Origin: Spirochaetaceae bacterium
Lineage (GTDB): Bacteria; Spirochaetota; Spirochaetia; Treponematales; Breznakiellaceae
Direction of reading: 5' to 3'
Assembly (NCBI GenBank): GCA_031284085.1
Contig: JAITAM010000102.1
Coordinates: 1 to 9,136 of the forward strand
Length of the DNA: 9,136 bases
Part shown: positions 1-5,386 of the stretch, piece after piece
Layout of the letters: every line of letters starts with the position of its first letter
Position numbering within the stretch: position 1 is the first letter of the stretch
Program-made: the position numbers and the translations under genes
Notes under the pieces: generated by a model
Databases searched by the model: none
The model's input: only the letters and a program-made list of their open reading frames with translations
What the model was told of the DNA's origin: nothing

Positions 1-25
1 CAAAATCAGGTCAGACCTCACCTTG

Positions 26-90
26 TTTCTTGCAGGCAAAAAGCCGTACGCCACCTTTGATACAACAACCTTAGAAACAGCCTGTGGCTG
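26..90 (+). repeat. Interspersed repeat module, copy A
   Basis: This starts TTTCTTGCAGGCAAAAAGCC and ends in the hairpin CAGCC-TGT-GGCTG (78-90), then runs straight into the array unit (AGACCTCC). It is the most diverged of three copies: GTACGCCACCTTTGATACAA replaces the GTACTCTATTCCNGATACAA of copies B and C, and it has one terminal hairpin where they have two. Confidence 0.85.
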
Positions 91-108
91 AGACCTCCGA
101 TCCAAAAA

Positions 109-412
109 CAGGTCAGACCTCTAGCCCAAAAACAGGTCAGACCTCCAACCCAAAAGCAGGCCAGTCCTCTAGCCCAAAAACAGGTCAGACCTCCAACCCA
201 AAATCAGGTCAGACCTCCAACCCCAAAATCAGGTCAGTCCTCCGACCCCAAAAAACAGGTCAGACCTCTAGCCCAAAAACAGGTCAGACCTCCAACCCAA
301 AAGCAGGCCAGTCCTCCAACCCAAAAGCAGGCCAGTCCTCCAACCCAAAAGCAGGCCAGTCCTCCAACCCAAAAGCAGGCCAGTCCTCCAACCCAAAAGC
401 AGGCCAGTCCTC
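109..412 (+). repeat. Tandem array 1, 13 units of about 24 bp
   Basis: Unit starts (CAGG) fall at 109, 133, 157, 181, 205, 230, 256, 280, 304, 328, 352, 376 and 400. The spacing is 24 bp except for one 25 and one 26 bp step. Two variants alternate. The T type (CAGGTCAGACCTC) is at 109, 133, 181, 205, 256 and 280. The C type (CAGGCCAGTCCTC) is at 157 and at 304 to 400. The unit at 230 is a hybrid (CAGGTCAGTCCTC). The units at 304, 328, 352 and 376 are identical over their full length, which suggests recent slippage expansion at the module-B side. The T-type core AGGTCAGACCT is an 11-nt inverted repeat around one central base. Confidence 0.95.
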
Positions 413-415
413 TCC

Positions 416-502
416 CGCTTCTTGCAGGCAAAAAGCCGTACTCTATTCCTGATACAAAAACCTTTGAAACAGGCTGGCCTGCTTTGAAACAGCCTGCGGC
501 TG
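416..502 (+). repeat. Interspersed repeat module, copy B
   Basis: This sits between array 1 and array 2. After the conserved CTTGCAGGCAAAAAGCCGTAC part it ends in two adjacent copies of a roughly 20 bp sub-repeat beginning TTTGAAACAG. Each holds a perfect short inverted repeat: CAGGC-TG-GCCTG at 470-481 and CAGCC-TGC-GGCTG at 490-502. The stems differ in sequence but both pair perfectly. Confidence 0.9.
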
Positions 503-521
503 AGACCTCCGACCCCCAAAT

Positions 522-657
522 CAGGTCAGACCTCCGACCCCCAAATCAGGTCAGACCTCCGACCCCAAAAACAGGTCAGACCTCCAACCCAAAAAACAGG
601 TCAGACCTCCAACCCAAAATCAGGTCAGACCTCCGACCCAAAAACAGGTCAGACCTC
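522..657 (+). repeat. Tandem array 2, 6 units of 24-25 bp
   Basis: CAGGTCAGACCTC cores start at 522, 547, 572, 597, 621 and 645, giving steps of 25, 25, 25, 24 and 24 bp. All six are the T type; the C type found in array 1 is absent. Between cores lies a C-rich then A-rich linker (CCGACCCCCAAAT, CCAACCCAAAAAA and similar), and most length change is in the homopolymer runs of this linker. A single further core at 7-19 shows that a third array continues left of the window. Confidence 0.93.
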
Positions 658-660
658 TCC

Positions 661-748
661 CGTTTCTTGCAGGCAAAAAGCCGTACTCTATTCCCGATAC
701 AAAAACCTTTGAAACAGCCTGCGGCTGCTTTGAAACAGGCTATGCCTG
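661..748 (+). repeat. Interspersed repeat module, copy C
   Basis: Nearly identical to copy B over its first 50 bases. It again ends in two TTTGAAACAG sub-repeats with perfect short inverted repeats, CAGCC-TGC-GGCTG at 715-727 and CAGGC-TAT-GCCTG at 736-748. The order of the two stem types is swapped relative to copy B. The module stops 7 bp before the ptsN stop codon on the opposite strand. Confidence 0.9.
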
Positions 749-750
749 TG

Positions 751-767
751 GGCTCTTAGAAAGAGCC
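751..767 (-). terminator. Hairpin spanning the ptsN stop codon
   Basis: GGCTCTT-AGA-AAGAGCC is a perfect 7-bp inverted repeat with a 3-nt loop. The ptsN stop codon lies inside it (756-758 on the minus strand). Reading in the gene's direction, a second hairpin (736-748) follows and is succeeded by GTTTC. There is no real T-run, so a role in intrinsic termination is only possible. It could equally protect the mRNA 3' end. Confidence 0.35.
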
Positions 768-1211
768 GGTACTGCATAGAATGTCGTAGACTGTTTGAGG
801 ACTGGGAAAATTCCTGATCTGTGATAGAGCGCCGGATTGTATCAGTGTTAAAACCTGACTTAAAACTTTCAGGTGCCGTTCATGCTCCCCTTCACCAAGG
901 AGAAGCATAACCACAAGATGAACGGGTTCTTCATCAGGCGCCCCGTAATCTATGCCGTTAGGGGAAAAACCAAGCGCACCGATTATGCCTTTTAGGTCGT
1001 GAAAATAGCCGTGAGGAATCGCTATGCCGGGGGCTACGGATGTATCCATCTTCGCTTCACGCTCATGCAGTGCCAAAAGCATCTTTTCGCTGTTTAATTC
1101 AGGCTTAACAGTCGATATTGCCCCTACCAATTCTTCAAATACCGTAGCCTTGTCGGTCCCTTCAAGGTTCAGCTTTATAAGCCGCTTATCAAAAACATCA
1201 GCCAAGATCAT
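756..1211 (-). CDS. ptsN: PTS EIIA-Ntr-like regulatory phosphotransferase protein (PtsN family)
   Basis: A cytoplasmic 151-residue protein of the PTS EIIA type 2 (fructose/mannitol/nitrogen) domain family. Its length matches a single EIIA-Ntr domain. The phospho-acceptor His is His67 in GIAIPHG (62-68), preceded by the usual acidic and serine-rich turn (MDTSVAP). A second conserved His (His113 in HLKVLSQV) follows the VHLVVMLL strand. Family knowledge: EIIA-Ntr takes phosphate from an HPr/NPr-type protein and usually acts as a regulator rather than in sugar uptake. The longer upstream frame (to 1292) is not used here, because the ATG at 1211 has GGGAGA 6 nt upstream and the protein then starts MILADVFD, where the domain begins. 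The start overlaps the preceding small ORF by 14 bp, so translational coupling is likely. No other PTS gene is in the window, so its phosphodonor and target are unknown. Confidence 0.9.
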   Translation of the reverse strand: MILADVFDKRLIKLNLEGTDKATVFEELVGAISTVKPELNSEKMLLALHEREAKMDTSVAPGIAIPHGYFHDLKGIIGALGFSPNGIDYGAPDEEPVHLVVMLLLGEGEHERHLKVLSQVLTLIQSGALSQIRNFPSPQTVYDILCSTGSF

Positions 1212-1356
1212 TGTTATCTCCCAAAATGTCTGTCCATTCTTTATTTTTAGCGCCCGCTGCTTTGTCTGTAAAATACGTTTCAACAGGCACAACCGCTAAT
1301 CCTATAACACCGCATAATCCCATGCTAATACCCAAAATATTCTGCCTTTTATCCAT
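1198..1356 (-). CDS. Small single-helix membrane peptide upstream of ptsN
   Basis: A 52-residue peptide of unknown function. Residues about 6-28 are hydrophobic and Gly/Val-rich (ILGISMGLCGVIGLAVVPV), consistent with one membrane helix. The tail is polar and charged and ends in DILGDNNDLG. The start at 1356 is preceded by AAGGAG with a 9-nt spacer. An alternative in-frame ATG at 1374, with AGGAG 4 nt upstream, would add six residues (MKEYHF). Its 3' end overlaps the ptsN start by 14 bp, which argues for a real, co-translated gene. A short GTGGT-TTTT-ACCAC hairpin (1387-1400) lies just upstream. I do not recognise a family. Confidence 0.6.
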   Translation of the reverse strand: MDKRQNILGISMGLCGVIGLAVVPVETYFTDKAAGAKNKEWTDILGDNNDLG

Positions 1357-1451
1357 AAAGTGATACTCCTTCATAAAGCTCCTAGCGTGGTTTTTACCAC
1401 TTGAAAACAAAAACGAGAAAAGCACTGCAAAAAATCAAGAGGAGCTTTGCA

Positions 1452-1805
1452 TCAGATTCGGAGTTTCAAAAGGATGCAATGTTTTATATTGGTGGAATGT
1501 GTTTGCCTCTTTCTCAAGAGGAGTGATTGCAAAAAAACTGTTGTGATACCGGATAAGCTAAAGAGGATAAAAAAGCGCAGGTAATAGAAGCTGTTTTGAA
1601 AGGTATTTTGGCGGACCACACAGTCAACCGTGTTGGCTAAGGTAGTATAGTAATAAGCCTTTGAAATCGGAGCGGAAAACTCCCAGCCGCAGGAGCGGAT
1701 GGGTTCAAGCTCTGCAAACAGAAAGGCGGTTGAGACAACTATAATAAGATATGCAGCTAAAAGCGGCTGCGCCCTTAGCCCTACCGGTCCAGCCATGAAT
1801 GGCAT
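1452..1805 (-). CDS. Possible two-helix membrane protein, unrecognised
   Basis: An open frame of 117 codons with two hydrophobic stretches, roughly residues 12-32 (PLLAAYLIIVVSTAFLFAEL) and 75-96 (YLRFFILFSLSGITTVFLQ). They are separated by a polar loop with two Cys and followed by a basic tail. That topology is plausible for a small membrane protein lying upstream of the ptsN pair on the same strand, 95 bp away. Against it, the ATG at 1805 has no visible Shine-Dalgarno sequence, I recognise no family, and a frame of this length can arise by chance. A 7-bp inverted repeat (TTGCATC at 1447-1453, GATGCAA at 1473-1479) flanks its stop codon. If it is not a gene, the whole stretch 1357-1870 is non-coding. 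Confidence 0.35.
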   Translation of the reverse strand: MPFMAGPVGLRAQPLLAAYLIIVVSTAFLFAELEPIRSCGWEFSAPISKAYYYTTLANTVDCVVRQNTFQNSFYYLRFFILFSLSGITTVFLQSLLLRKRQTHSTNIKHCILLKLRI

Positions 1806-1873
1806 TATAGTTTATCATGGAGCTTTGTGCAATGCTCTCTTTTGGATTAGGAAAAACTTTTTTAAGAAGTTAA

Positions 1874-1902
1874 TAGACAAATAGCAGTTCTTGTTATATA
1901 GT
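1874..1902 (+). promoter_or_regulatory. Candidate sigma70-type promoter of the hydrogenase operon
   Basis: TAGACA (1874-1879) and TATAGT (1897-1902) are separated by exactly 17 bp, each one or two bases from consensus, in an AT-rich stretch 80 bp upstream of the first hydrogenase gene. It is the best promoter-like pair between the divergently oriented ptsN side and the operon. No convincing Rex or FNR palindrome was seen around it. Confidence 0.45.
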
Positions 1903-1915
1903 TATGCTAATCATT

Positions 1916-1979
1916 AAAGGAGTTCTTTTCTTGAGAAAAGTCTCCAGTTCAAGACCTTATAAATTTTTTTCATGGAGGT
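1916..1979 (+). promoter_or_regulatory. Structured 5' leader of the hydrogenase operon
   Basis: The leader contains an AAAGGAG sequence (1916-1922) that is not used by the first gene. GGAG (1919-1922) can pair with CTCC (1942-1945) around a perfect inner stem CTTTTC-TTGA-GAAAAG (1925-1940), forming a 10-bp hairpin with a small internal loop. A competing pairing exists between CTTGA (1930-1934) and TCAAG (1949-1953). A run of seven T (1964-1970) follows, then the real ribosome binding site GGAGG (1974-1978). A TTG at 1931 after the AAAGGAG could start a 25-codon leader frame ending at 2008. Exclusive folds ahead of a T-run suggest, but do not prove, attenuation or translational control. Confidence 0.3.
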
Positions 1980-1983
1980 ATCA

Positions 1984-2511
1984 ATGGCAACGGATAGCAT
2001 TAGTTTAGTTGAGGAAGCGGTAGAATTTCCTCGAGAACTTATCGCATTTATTGATGAATGGAAAACAAAGCCGGGTAGTTTAATTATGATCCTGCACAAA
2101 ACGCAAGAGACTTTTGGGTATATTTCACGCCCGTCTGCGGAAAAGTTATCGTATTTAACCGGTATTCCACTGGCGCGGATATACGGGGTTATTACGTTTT
2201 ACCATTTTTTTAAGACGACTAAGCCCGGGAAGTATAAGATTTCGGTATGTCTTGGCACTGCTTGCTACTTAAAAGGCGGGCAGGACTTGATTGACGAAGT
2301 GCGGACGATTTTGAACATAGCTGAAGACGAAGTTACAGAAGACGGGCTTTTTTCAGTGGATCCGGTACGTTGTATTGGTTGTTGCGGGCTTGCGCCGGTA
2401 ATGACTATCGGCAGTGACACCTACGGCAAACTCACTAAAGACCAGCTGCCGGGAATTATTGCTCAATACTACGATAAACCGAAGGACACGGCGTCTACGC
2501 CGGCAGAGTAA
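1984..2511 (+). CDS. hndA: NuoE-like [2Fe-2S] subunit of NAD(P)-linked [FeFe] hydrogenase
   Basis: A 175-residue subunit of the 24-kDa NADH dehydrogenase / HndA / HydC family, carrying one thioredoxin-fold [2Fe-2S] cluster that relays electrons next to the flavin subunit. An N-terminal helical region (about 1-82, with LARIYGVITFYHFF) leads into the ferredoxin part. The ligands are Cys89 and Cys94 in VCLGTACY, and Cys130 and Cys134 in RCIGCCGLAP; Cys133 is an extra cysteine typical of the hydrogenase branch. The ATG at 1984 is chosen over that at 1972 because GGAGG (1974-1978) lies 5 nt before it, and the earlier ATG would overlap that site. First gene of the operon. The name follows the Desulfovibrio HndABCD scheme, whose order this cluster shares; the equivalent in the Thermotoga scheme is hydC. 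Confidence 0.93.
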   Translation: MATDSISLVEEAVEFPRELIAFIDEWKTKPGSLIMILHKTQETFGYISRPSAEKLSYLTGIPLARIYGVITFYHFFKTTKPGKYKISVCLGTACYLKGGQDLIDEVRTILNIAEDEVTEDGLFSVDPVRCIGCCGLAPVMTIGSDTYGKLTKDQLPGIIAQYYDKPKDTASTPAE

Positions 2512-2541
2512 AGGGAAGGGGAAGGACCATCCTGTCGTTTT

Positions 2542-3102
2542 ATGCACTTTACACTCAGTGATCTTGTTACAGATATTACTCAGAATTCATGTGAAGCCGG
2601 TGCTGGTTTAGTTGATCTTAGTATTTCAGAAACGAATAGCGAGTTTCGGTTTACCGTGAAGGATGACGGCAAAGGTATGAGTAAAGAGGTGTTTTCAAAG
2701 GCGCTTGATCCTTTTATGAGCGGCGGTATTAAGCATCCGCACCGGAAAGTAGGACTGGGGTTGCCGTTTTTGGTACAAACCGCAGAACAATCCGGCGGCG
2801 GCTGGCATATTGATTCAAAGCCCGGTCGTGGTACCGTGCTATGCGCATGGTTTGATCTTCATATTATTGATGTGCCGCCGATTGGGGATATTCCGGGCAT
2901 GGTTCGTACCGTTTTGTTATTTTCCGGTCCTGCAGAACTTATCGTGCGCCGTTCTTTGAAGAGGGAGCGGCACGAGTACAACTGGGAAGTGCGAAAGACA
3001 AAGTTGCTTGAAATACTGGGAAGTTTTGAAGAGAGCGGCTCTTTGATATTATTAAATGAATATTTAAGATCGCAAGAAGACGGAAGGGAAAATGTCGTCT
3101 GA
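2542..3102 (+). CDS. Stand-alone GHKL (histidine-kinase-like) ATPase in hydrogenase operon
   Basis: A 186-residue cytoplasmic protein consisting of a HATPase_c domain with no sensor, no membrane segment and no phospho-acceptor His domain. The N-box is DLVTDITQNS (7-16, Asn15), the G1 box is DDGKGM (41-46) and the G2 box is GLGLP (71-75). GRGTVL (96-100) is the end of the fold, followed by about 80 residues unique to this protein. Similar orphan ATPases are known inside hydrogenase operons of anaerobes, but their role is unsettled; a regulatory or anti-sigma-like activity is one idea. The start at ATG 2542 puts the N-box where the family has it, yet the purine-rich AAGGGGAAGGA (2517-2527) ends 14 nt upstream, an unusually long spacing. 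It follows hndA by 30 bp and overlaps a possible small ORF at its end. Confidence 0.85.
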   Translation: MHFTLSDLVTDITQNSCEAGAGLVDLSISETNSEFRFTVKDDGKGMSKEVFSKALDPFMSGGIKHPHRKVGLGLPFLVQTAEQSGGGWHIDSKPGRGTVLCAWFDLHIIDVPPIGDIPGMVRTVLLFSGPAELIVRRSLKRERHEYNWEVRKTKLLEILGSFEESGSLILLNEYLRSQEDGRENVV

Positions 3103-3172
3103 AAGACCTTTGCAGGAAGGGTCGGATCAAGGACATGAATCCTCTAAATCTTCAGTTTTTATACACACCTAA
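3092..3172 (+). CDS. Possible 26-residue peptide between the ATPase and hndB
   Basis: The ATG at 3092 is preceded by GGAAGGGAAA and overlaps the stop of the ATPase gene by 11 bp, an arrangement typical of translational coupling. The frame MSSERPLQEG...SVFIHT ends with TAA at 3170-3172, just before the hndB ribosome binding site. The peptide is polar and Ser-rich with no recognisable motif. It may be a real small protein, a remnant of a larger gene once present here, or chance. It accounts for an otherwise unusual 88 bp gap in a tight operon. Confidence 0.3.
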   Translation: MSSERPLQEGSDQGHESSKSSVFIHT

Positions 3173-3190
3173 TAAAGAAGGAGATATTTT

Positions 3191-3583
3191 ATGACACTTG
3201 AAGAACTGCGCACATTGCGCGCTTCTAAGAAAGCGGATTTGAAATGGCGTGATACCGAAGGCAAGGACATTCAAATTATTGTTGGAATGGGAACGTGCGG
3301 TATTGCAGCCGGAGCAAAAGCCACTATGGATGCTTTTTTACATCTGATTGAGGACAGTCAGTTAGCAGACTCGGTGCTGTTGCGCCAGACCGGTTGTATG
3401 GGGCTTTGTCATTCCGAGCCTACAGTCGAAGTTATTGTGCCGGGAATGCCGGCGGTTATTTACGGCAAAGTCAATACAGCGGTAGCTGGAGAGATTGTTC
3501 GTGAACATCTGGTCGGACATCGTTTGCTTGATAACTATATTCTTGATCAGCCTGCTATTGACGTTGCTACGGGAGGGAAATAA
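3191..3583 (+). CDS. hndB: HndB-like thioredoxin-fold ferredoxin subunit of [FeFe] hydrogenase
   Basis: A 130-residue small subunit of the (2Fe-2S) ferredoxin-domain family found between the NuoE-like and NuoF-like genes in HndABCD-type clusters. Diagnostic segments are VGMGTCGIAAGAK (31-43) and QTGCMGLCHSEPTVEVIVPG (66-85), then the YGKVN turn. Only three cysteines exist (Cys36, Cys69, Cys73). The usual four-Cys ligand set is therefore incomplete, and cluster binding would need a non-Cys or partner ligand, or the domain may be structural. The start is clear: AAGGAG (3178-3183) with a 7-nt spacer. The stop TAA shares one base with the ATG of hndC, so the two are tightly coupled. Confidence 0.88.
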   Translation: MTLEELRTLRASKKADLKWRDTEGKDIQIIVGMGTCGIAAGAKATMDAFLHLIEDSQLADSVLLRQTGCMGLCHSEPTVEVIVPGMPAVIYGKVNTAVAGEIVREHLVGHRLLDNYILDQPAIDVATGGK

Positions 3584-5373
3584 TGGCATATTCACACTAC
3601 ATCCTTTGCTGCGGCGGCACCGCCTGCGAATCCAATAAAGGCGCTGAAATCTATGCACGGCTTTCGGATGAAGCAGTGCGGTACGGTGTTGAAGATCAGG
3701 TGCAGATAGTTAAAACCGGTTGTTTTGGCTTTTGCGAGCAAGGTCCCATCGTAAAGGTTCTGCCGGAAGATTCATTTTATGTTAATGTAAAACCGGAGGA
3801 CGCATCGGAAATCATAGCTGAACATATTCTTAAAGGGCGGGAAGTTACTCGGCTTGTCTACAAAGAATCCGAAGAAAAAAAGAAAAGCATAGCAGTCCAA
3901 GAGATAGGCTTTTATCAAAAGCAGTTCCGTGTTGTTCTGCGCAACTGCGGTTTTATAAATCCGGAAAACATAGACGAGTACATAGCCCGTGAAGGCTATG
4001 TAGGTTTGGAAAAAACCCTCTTTCAAATGCAACCGGAAGAGGTAATAGCCGAGTTAAAGATATCCGGCTTGCGCGGTCGAGGCGGCGCCGGTTTCCCCAC
4101 ATGGCTCAAATGGGATATGACTCGAAAAGTTTCCAGTGATATTAAGTACGTGGTATGTAATGCGGACGAAGGGGACCCCGGCGCTTACATGGACCGGTCA
4201 ACTATAGAAGGAGACCCTCACTCTATTATTGAAGCTATGGCTATTTGCGGGCATACCATAGGCGCAAATCAAGGGTATGTGTATATCCGCGCCGAGTATC
4301 CTCTTGCAGTACAGCGGCTTACCATTGCATTAAATCAGGCAAGGAAGTATGGGCTTTTAGGAAAAGATATACTTGGATCGGGTTTTGATTTTGATATTGA
4401 GATGCGTCTTGGCGCCGGTGCTTTTGTATGCGGTGAAGAAACAGCGCTTATTAAATCTCTTGAAGGGAGCCGCGGTATGCCCATTCCTAAACCGCCGTTT
4501 CCGGCGCAAAGCGGGTTATGGAGTAAACCAACGGTGATCAACAACGTTGAGACCTATGCTAATATTCCGGTTATCCTGACTAAGGGCGGCTCATGGCTTG
4601 CCAAAATCGGTACCGAGAAGTCCAAAGGAACCAAAGTCTTTGCCCTTACCGGAAAAATTCAAAACTCCGGTTTAGTGGAAGTTCCTATGGGAACGACTCT
4701 CCGTGAAATTATTTTTGAGATAGGCGGCGGTATAAAAGATCAAAAGAAATTTAAGGGAGTACAGACCGGCGGTCCTTCCGGTGGTATTTTAACCGAAGAG
4801 GTATTAGACACACCTATTGACTATGAAAGCCTTACTGCAATGGGGTCTATGATGGGATCCGGCGGTATGATAGTTATGGACGAAGACGACTGTGTCGTTG
4901 ATGTTGCTCGGTTCTATATGGATTTTTGTGTAGATGAGTCTTGCGGAAAATGCTCGCCATGTCGGATCGGTACTACCCAGATTCTTACTCTCTTGGAGAA
5001 GATTACCCATGCAAAAGGAGAAGAGTCGGACCTTGATAAATTGGAAGCTATAGGACAGGCTATGACCCGTGCTTCTTTGTGTATGCTTGGAGGCTCTGCA
5101 GCTAACCCTACACTATCCACGGTAAAGAATTTCCGTGAGGAGTACCTTGAGCATATCAATGATAAGAAATGCCGGGCGGGCAAGTGTATACACATGGTAC
5201 GCTACGAGATTATAGCGGATAAATGTCGTAGTTGCAGTCTTTGCGCCCGAAACTGCCCCGCCAGCTGTATATCCGGCGCACGAGGTCAGCCTTATGTTAT
5301 CGATCAAAAACAGTGCGTCAAGTGCGGCGAATGTATGAAGCGGTGTAAATTCGGTGCGATAGCCAAACACTAA
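3583..5373 (+). CDS. hndC: NuoF-like FMN/NAD(P)H-binding subunit of [FeFe] hydrogenase
   Basis: A 596-residue diaphorase subunit that exchanges electrons with NAD(P)H. Domains in order: thioredoxin-like [2Fe-2S] domain (1-85; Cys9, Cys10 or Cys15, Cys47, Cys51); linker; NuoF core (about 115-445) with GRGGAGF (165-171) and NADEGDPGAY (193-202) for FMN and dinucleotide, and CGEETALIKSLEG (283-295); SLBB-type region (about 350-430); [4Fe-4S] site Cys454, Cys457, Cys460 and Cys500; C-terminal two-cluster ferredoxin with Cys548/551/554/558 and Cys578/581/584/588. All expected ligands are present and the length is normal for the hydrogenase branch (HndC/HydB), longer than complex I NuoF. The start overlaps hndB by one base (TAATG). 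NAD versus NADP preference cannot be read from the sequence. Confidence 0.96.
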   Translation: MAYSHYILCCGGTACESNKGAEIYARLSDEAVRYGVEDQVQIVKTGCFGFCEQGPIVKVLPEDSFYVNVKPEDASEIIAEHILKGREVTRLVYKESEEKKKSIAVQEIGFYQKQFRVVLRNCGFINPENIDEYIAREGYVGLEKTLFQMQPEEVIAELKISGLRGRGGAGFPTWLKWDMTRKVSSDIKYVVCNADEGDPGAYMDRSTIEGDPHSIIEAMAICGHTIGANQGYVYIRAEYPLAVQRLTIALNQARKYGLLGKDILGSGFDFDIEMRLGAGAFVCGEETALIKSLEGSRGMPIPKPPFPAQSGLWSKPTVINNVETYANIPVILTKGGSWLAKIGTEKSKGTKVFALTGKIQNSGLVEVPMGTTLREIIFEIGGGIKDQKKFKGVQTGGPSGGILTEEVLDTPIDYESLTAMGSMMGSGGMIVMDEDDCVVDVARFYMDFCVDESCGKCSPCRIGTTQILTLLEKITHAKGEESDLDKLEAIGQAMTRASLCMLGGSAANPTLSTVKNFREEYLEHINDKKCRAGKCIHMVRYEIIADKCRSCSLCARNCPASCISGARGQPYVIDQKQCVKCGECMKRCKFGAIAKH

Positions 5374-5386
5374 AAAGGGTGAAGGT

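Larger units (their letters stand above)
1..755. repeat. Compound repeat block without a convincing gene
   Basis: This 0.75 kb stretch is built almost entirely from two components. One is a short tandem repeat with a 24-26 bp period. The other is a longer interspersed module starting TTTCTTGCAGGCAAAAAGCC or a close variant. The order is array edge (1-20), module A (about 26-90), array 1 (109-412), module B (about 416-502), array 2 (522-657), module C (about 661-748). Open frames run through it on both strands, only because the repeat unit lacks stops in several frames. None has a ribosome binding site and the apparent starts are GTG or TTG inside the repeat. I read it as non-coding VNTR-like DNA downstream of ptsN. 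What it does, if anything, is not visible. Confidence 0.85.

Noticed and set aside
84..452. 122-codon plus-strand frame with 8-residue repeats (SNPKAGQS type)
   Set aside because: It starts with GTG inside repeat module A, has no ribosome binding site, and is open only because the 24-bp unit lacks stops in that frame; equally long frames exist on the other strand.
109..657. CRISPR array
   Set aside because: Repeats are contiguous with no unique spacers, 24-25 bp in period and degenerate. The inserted modules are themselves repeats and no cas gene is nearby.
484..759. 91-codon plus-strand frame through array 2
   Set aside because: It changes reading phase from unit to unit because of 25-bp steps, starts with TTG in the repeat module, and has no ribosome binding site.
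1212..1292. Longer N-terminus for the ptsN product
   Set aside because: The extra residues are not part of the EIIA domain and the ATG at 1211 has its own well-spaced GGGAGA site.
1891..1912. Rex-type operator (TTGTTA...) ahead of the hydrogenase operon
   Set aside because: Only the left half resembles the consensus; there is no matching inverted half-site.
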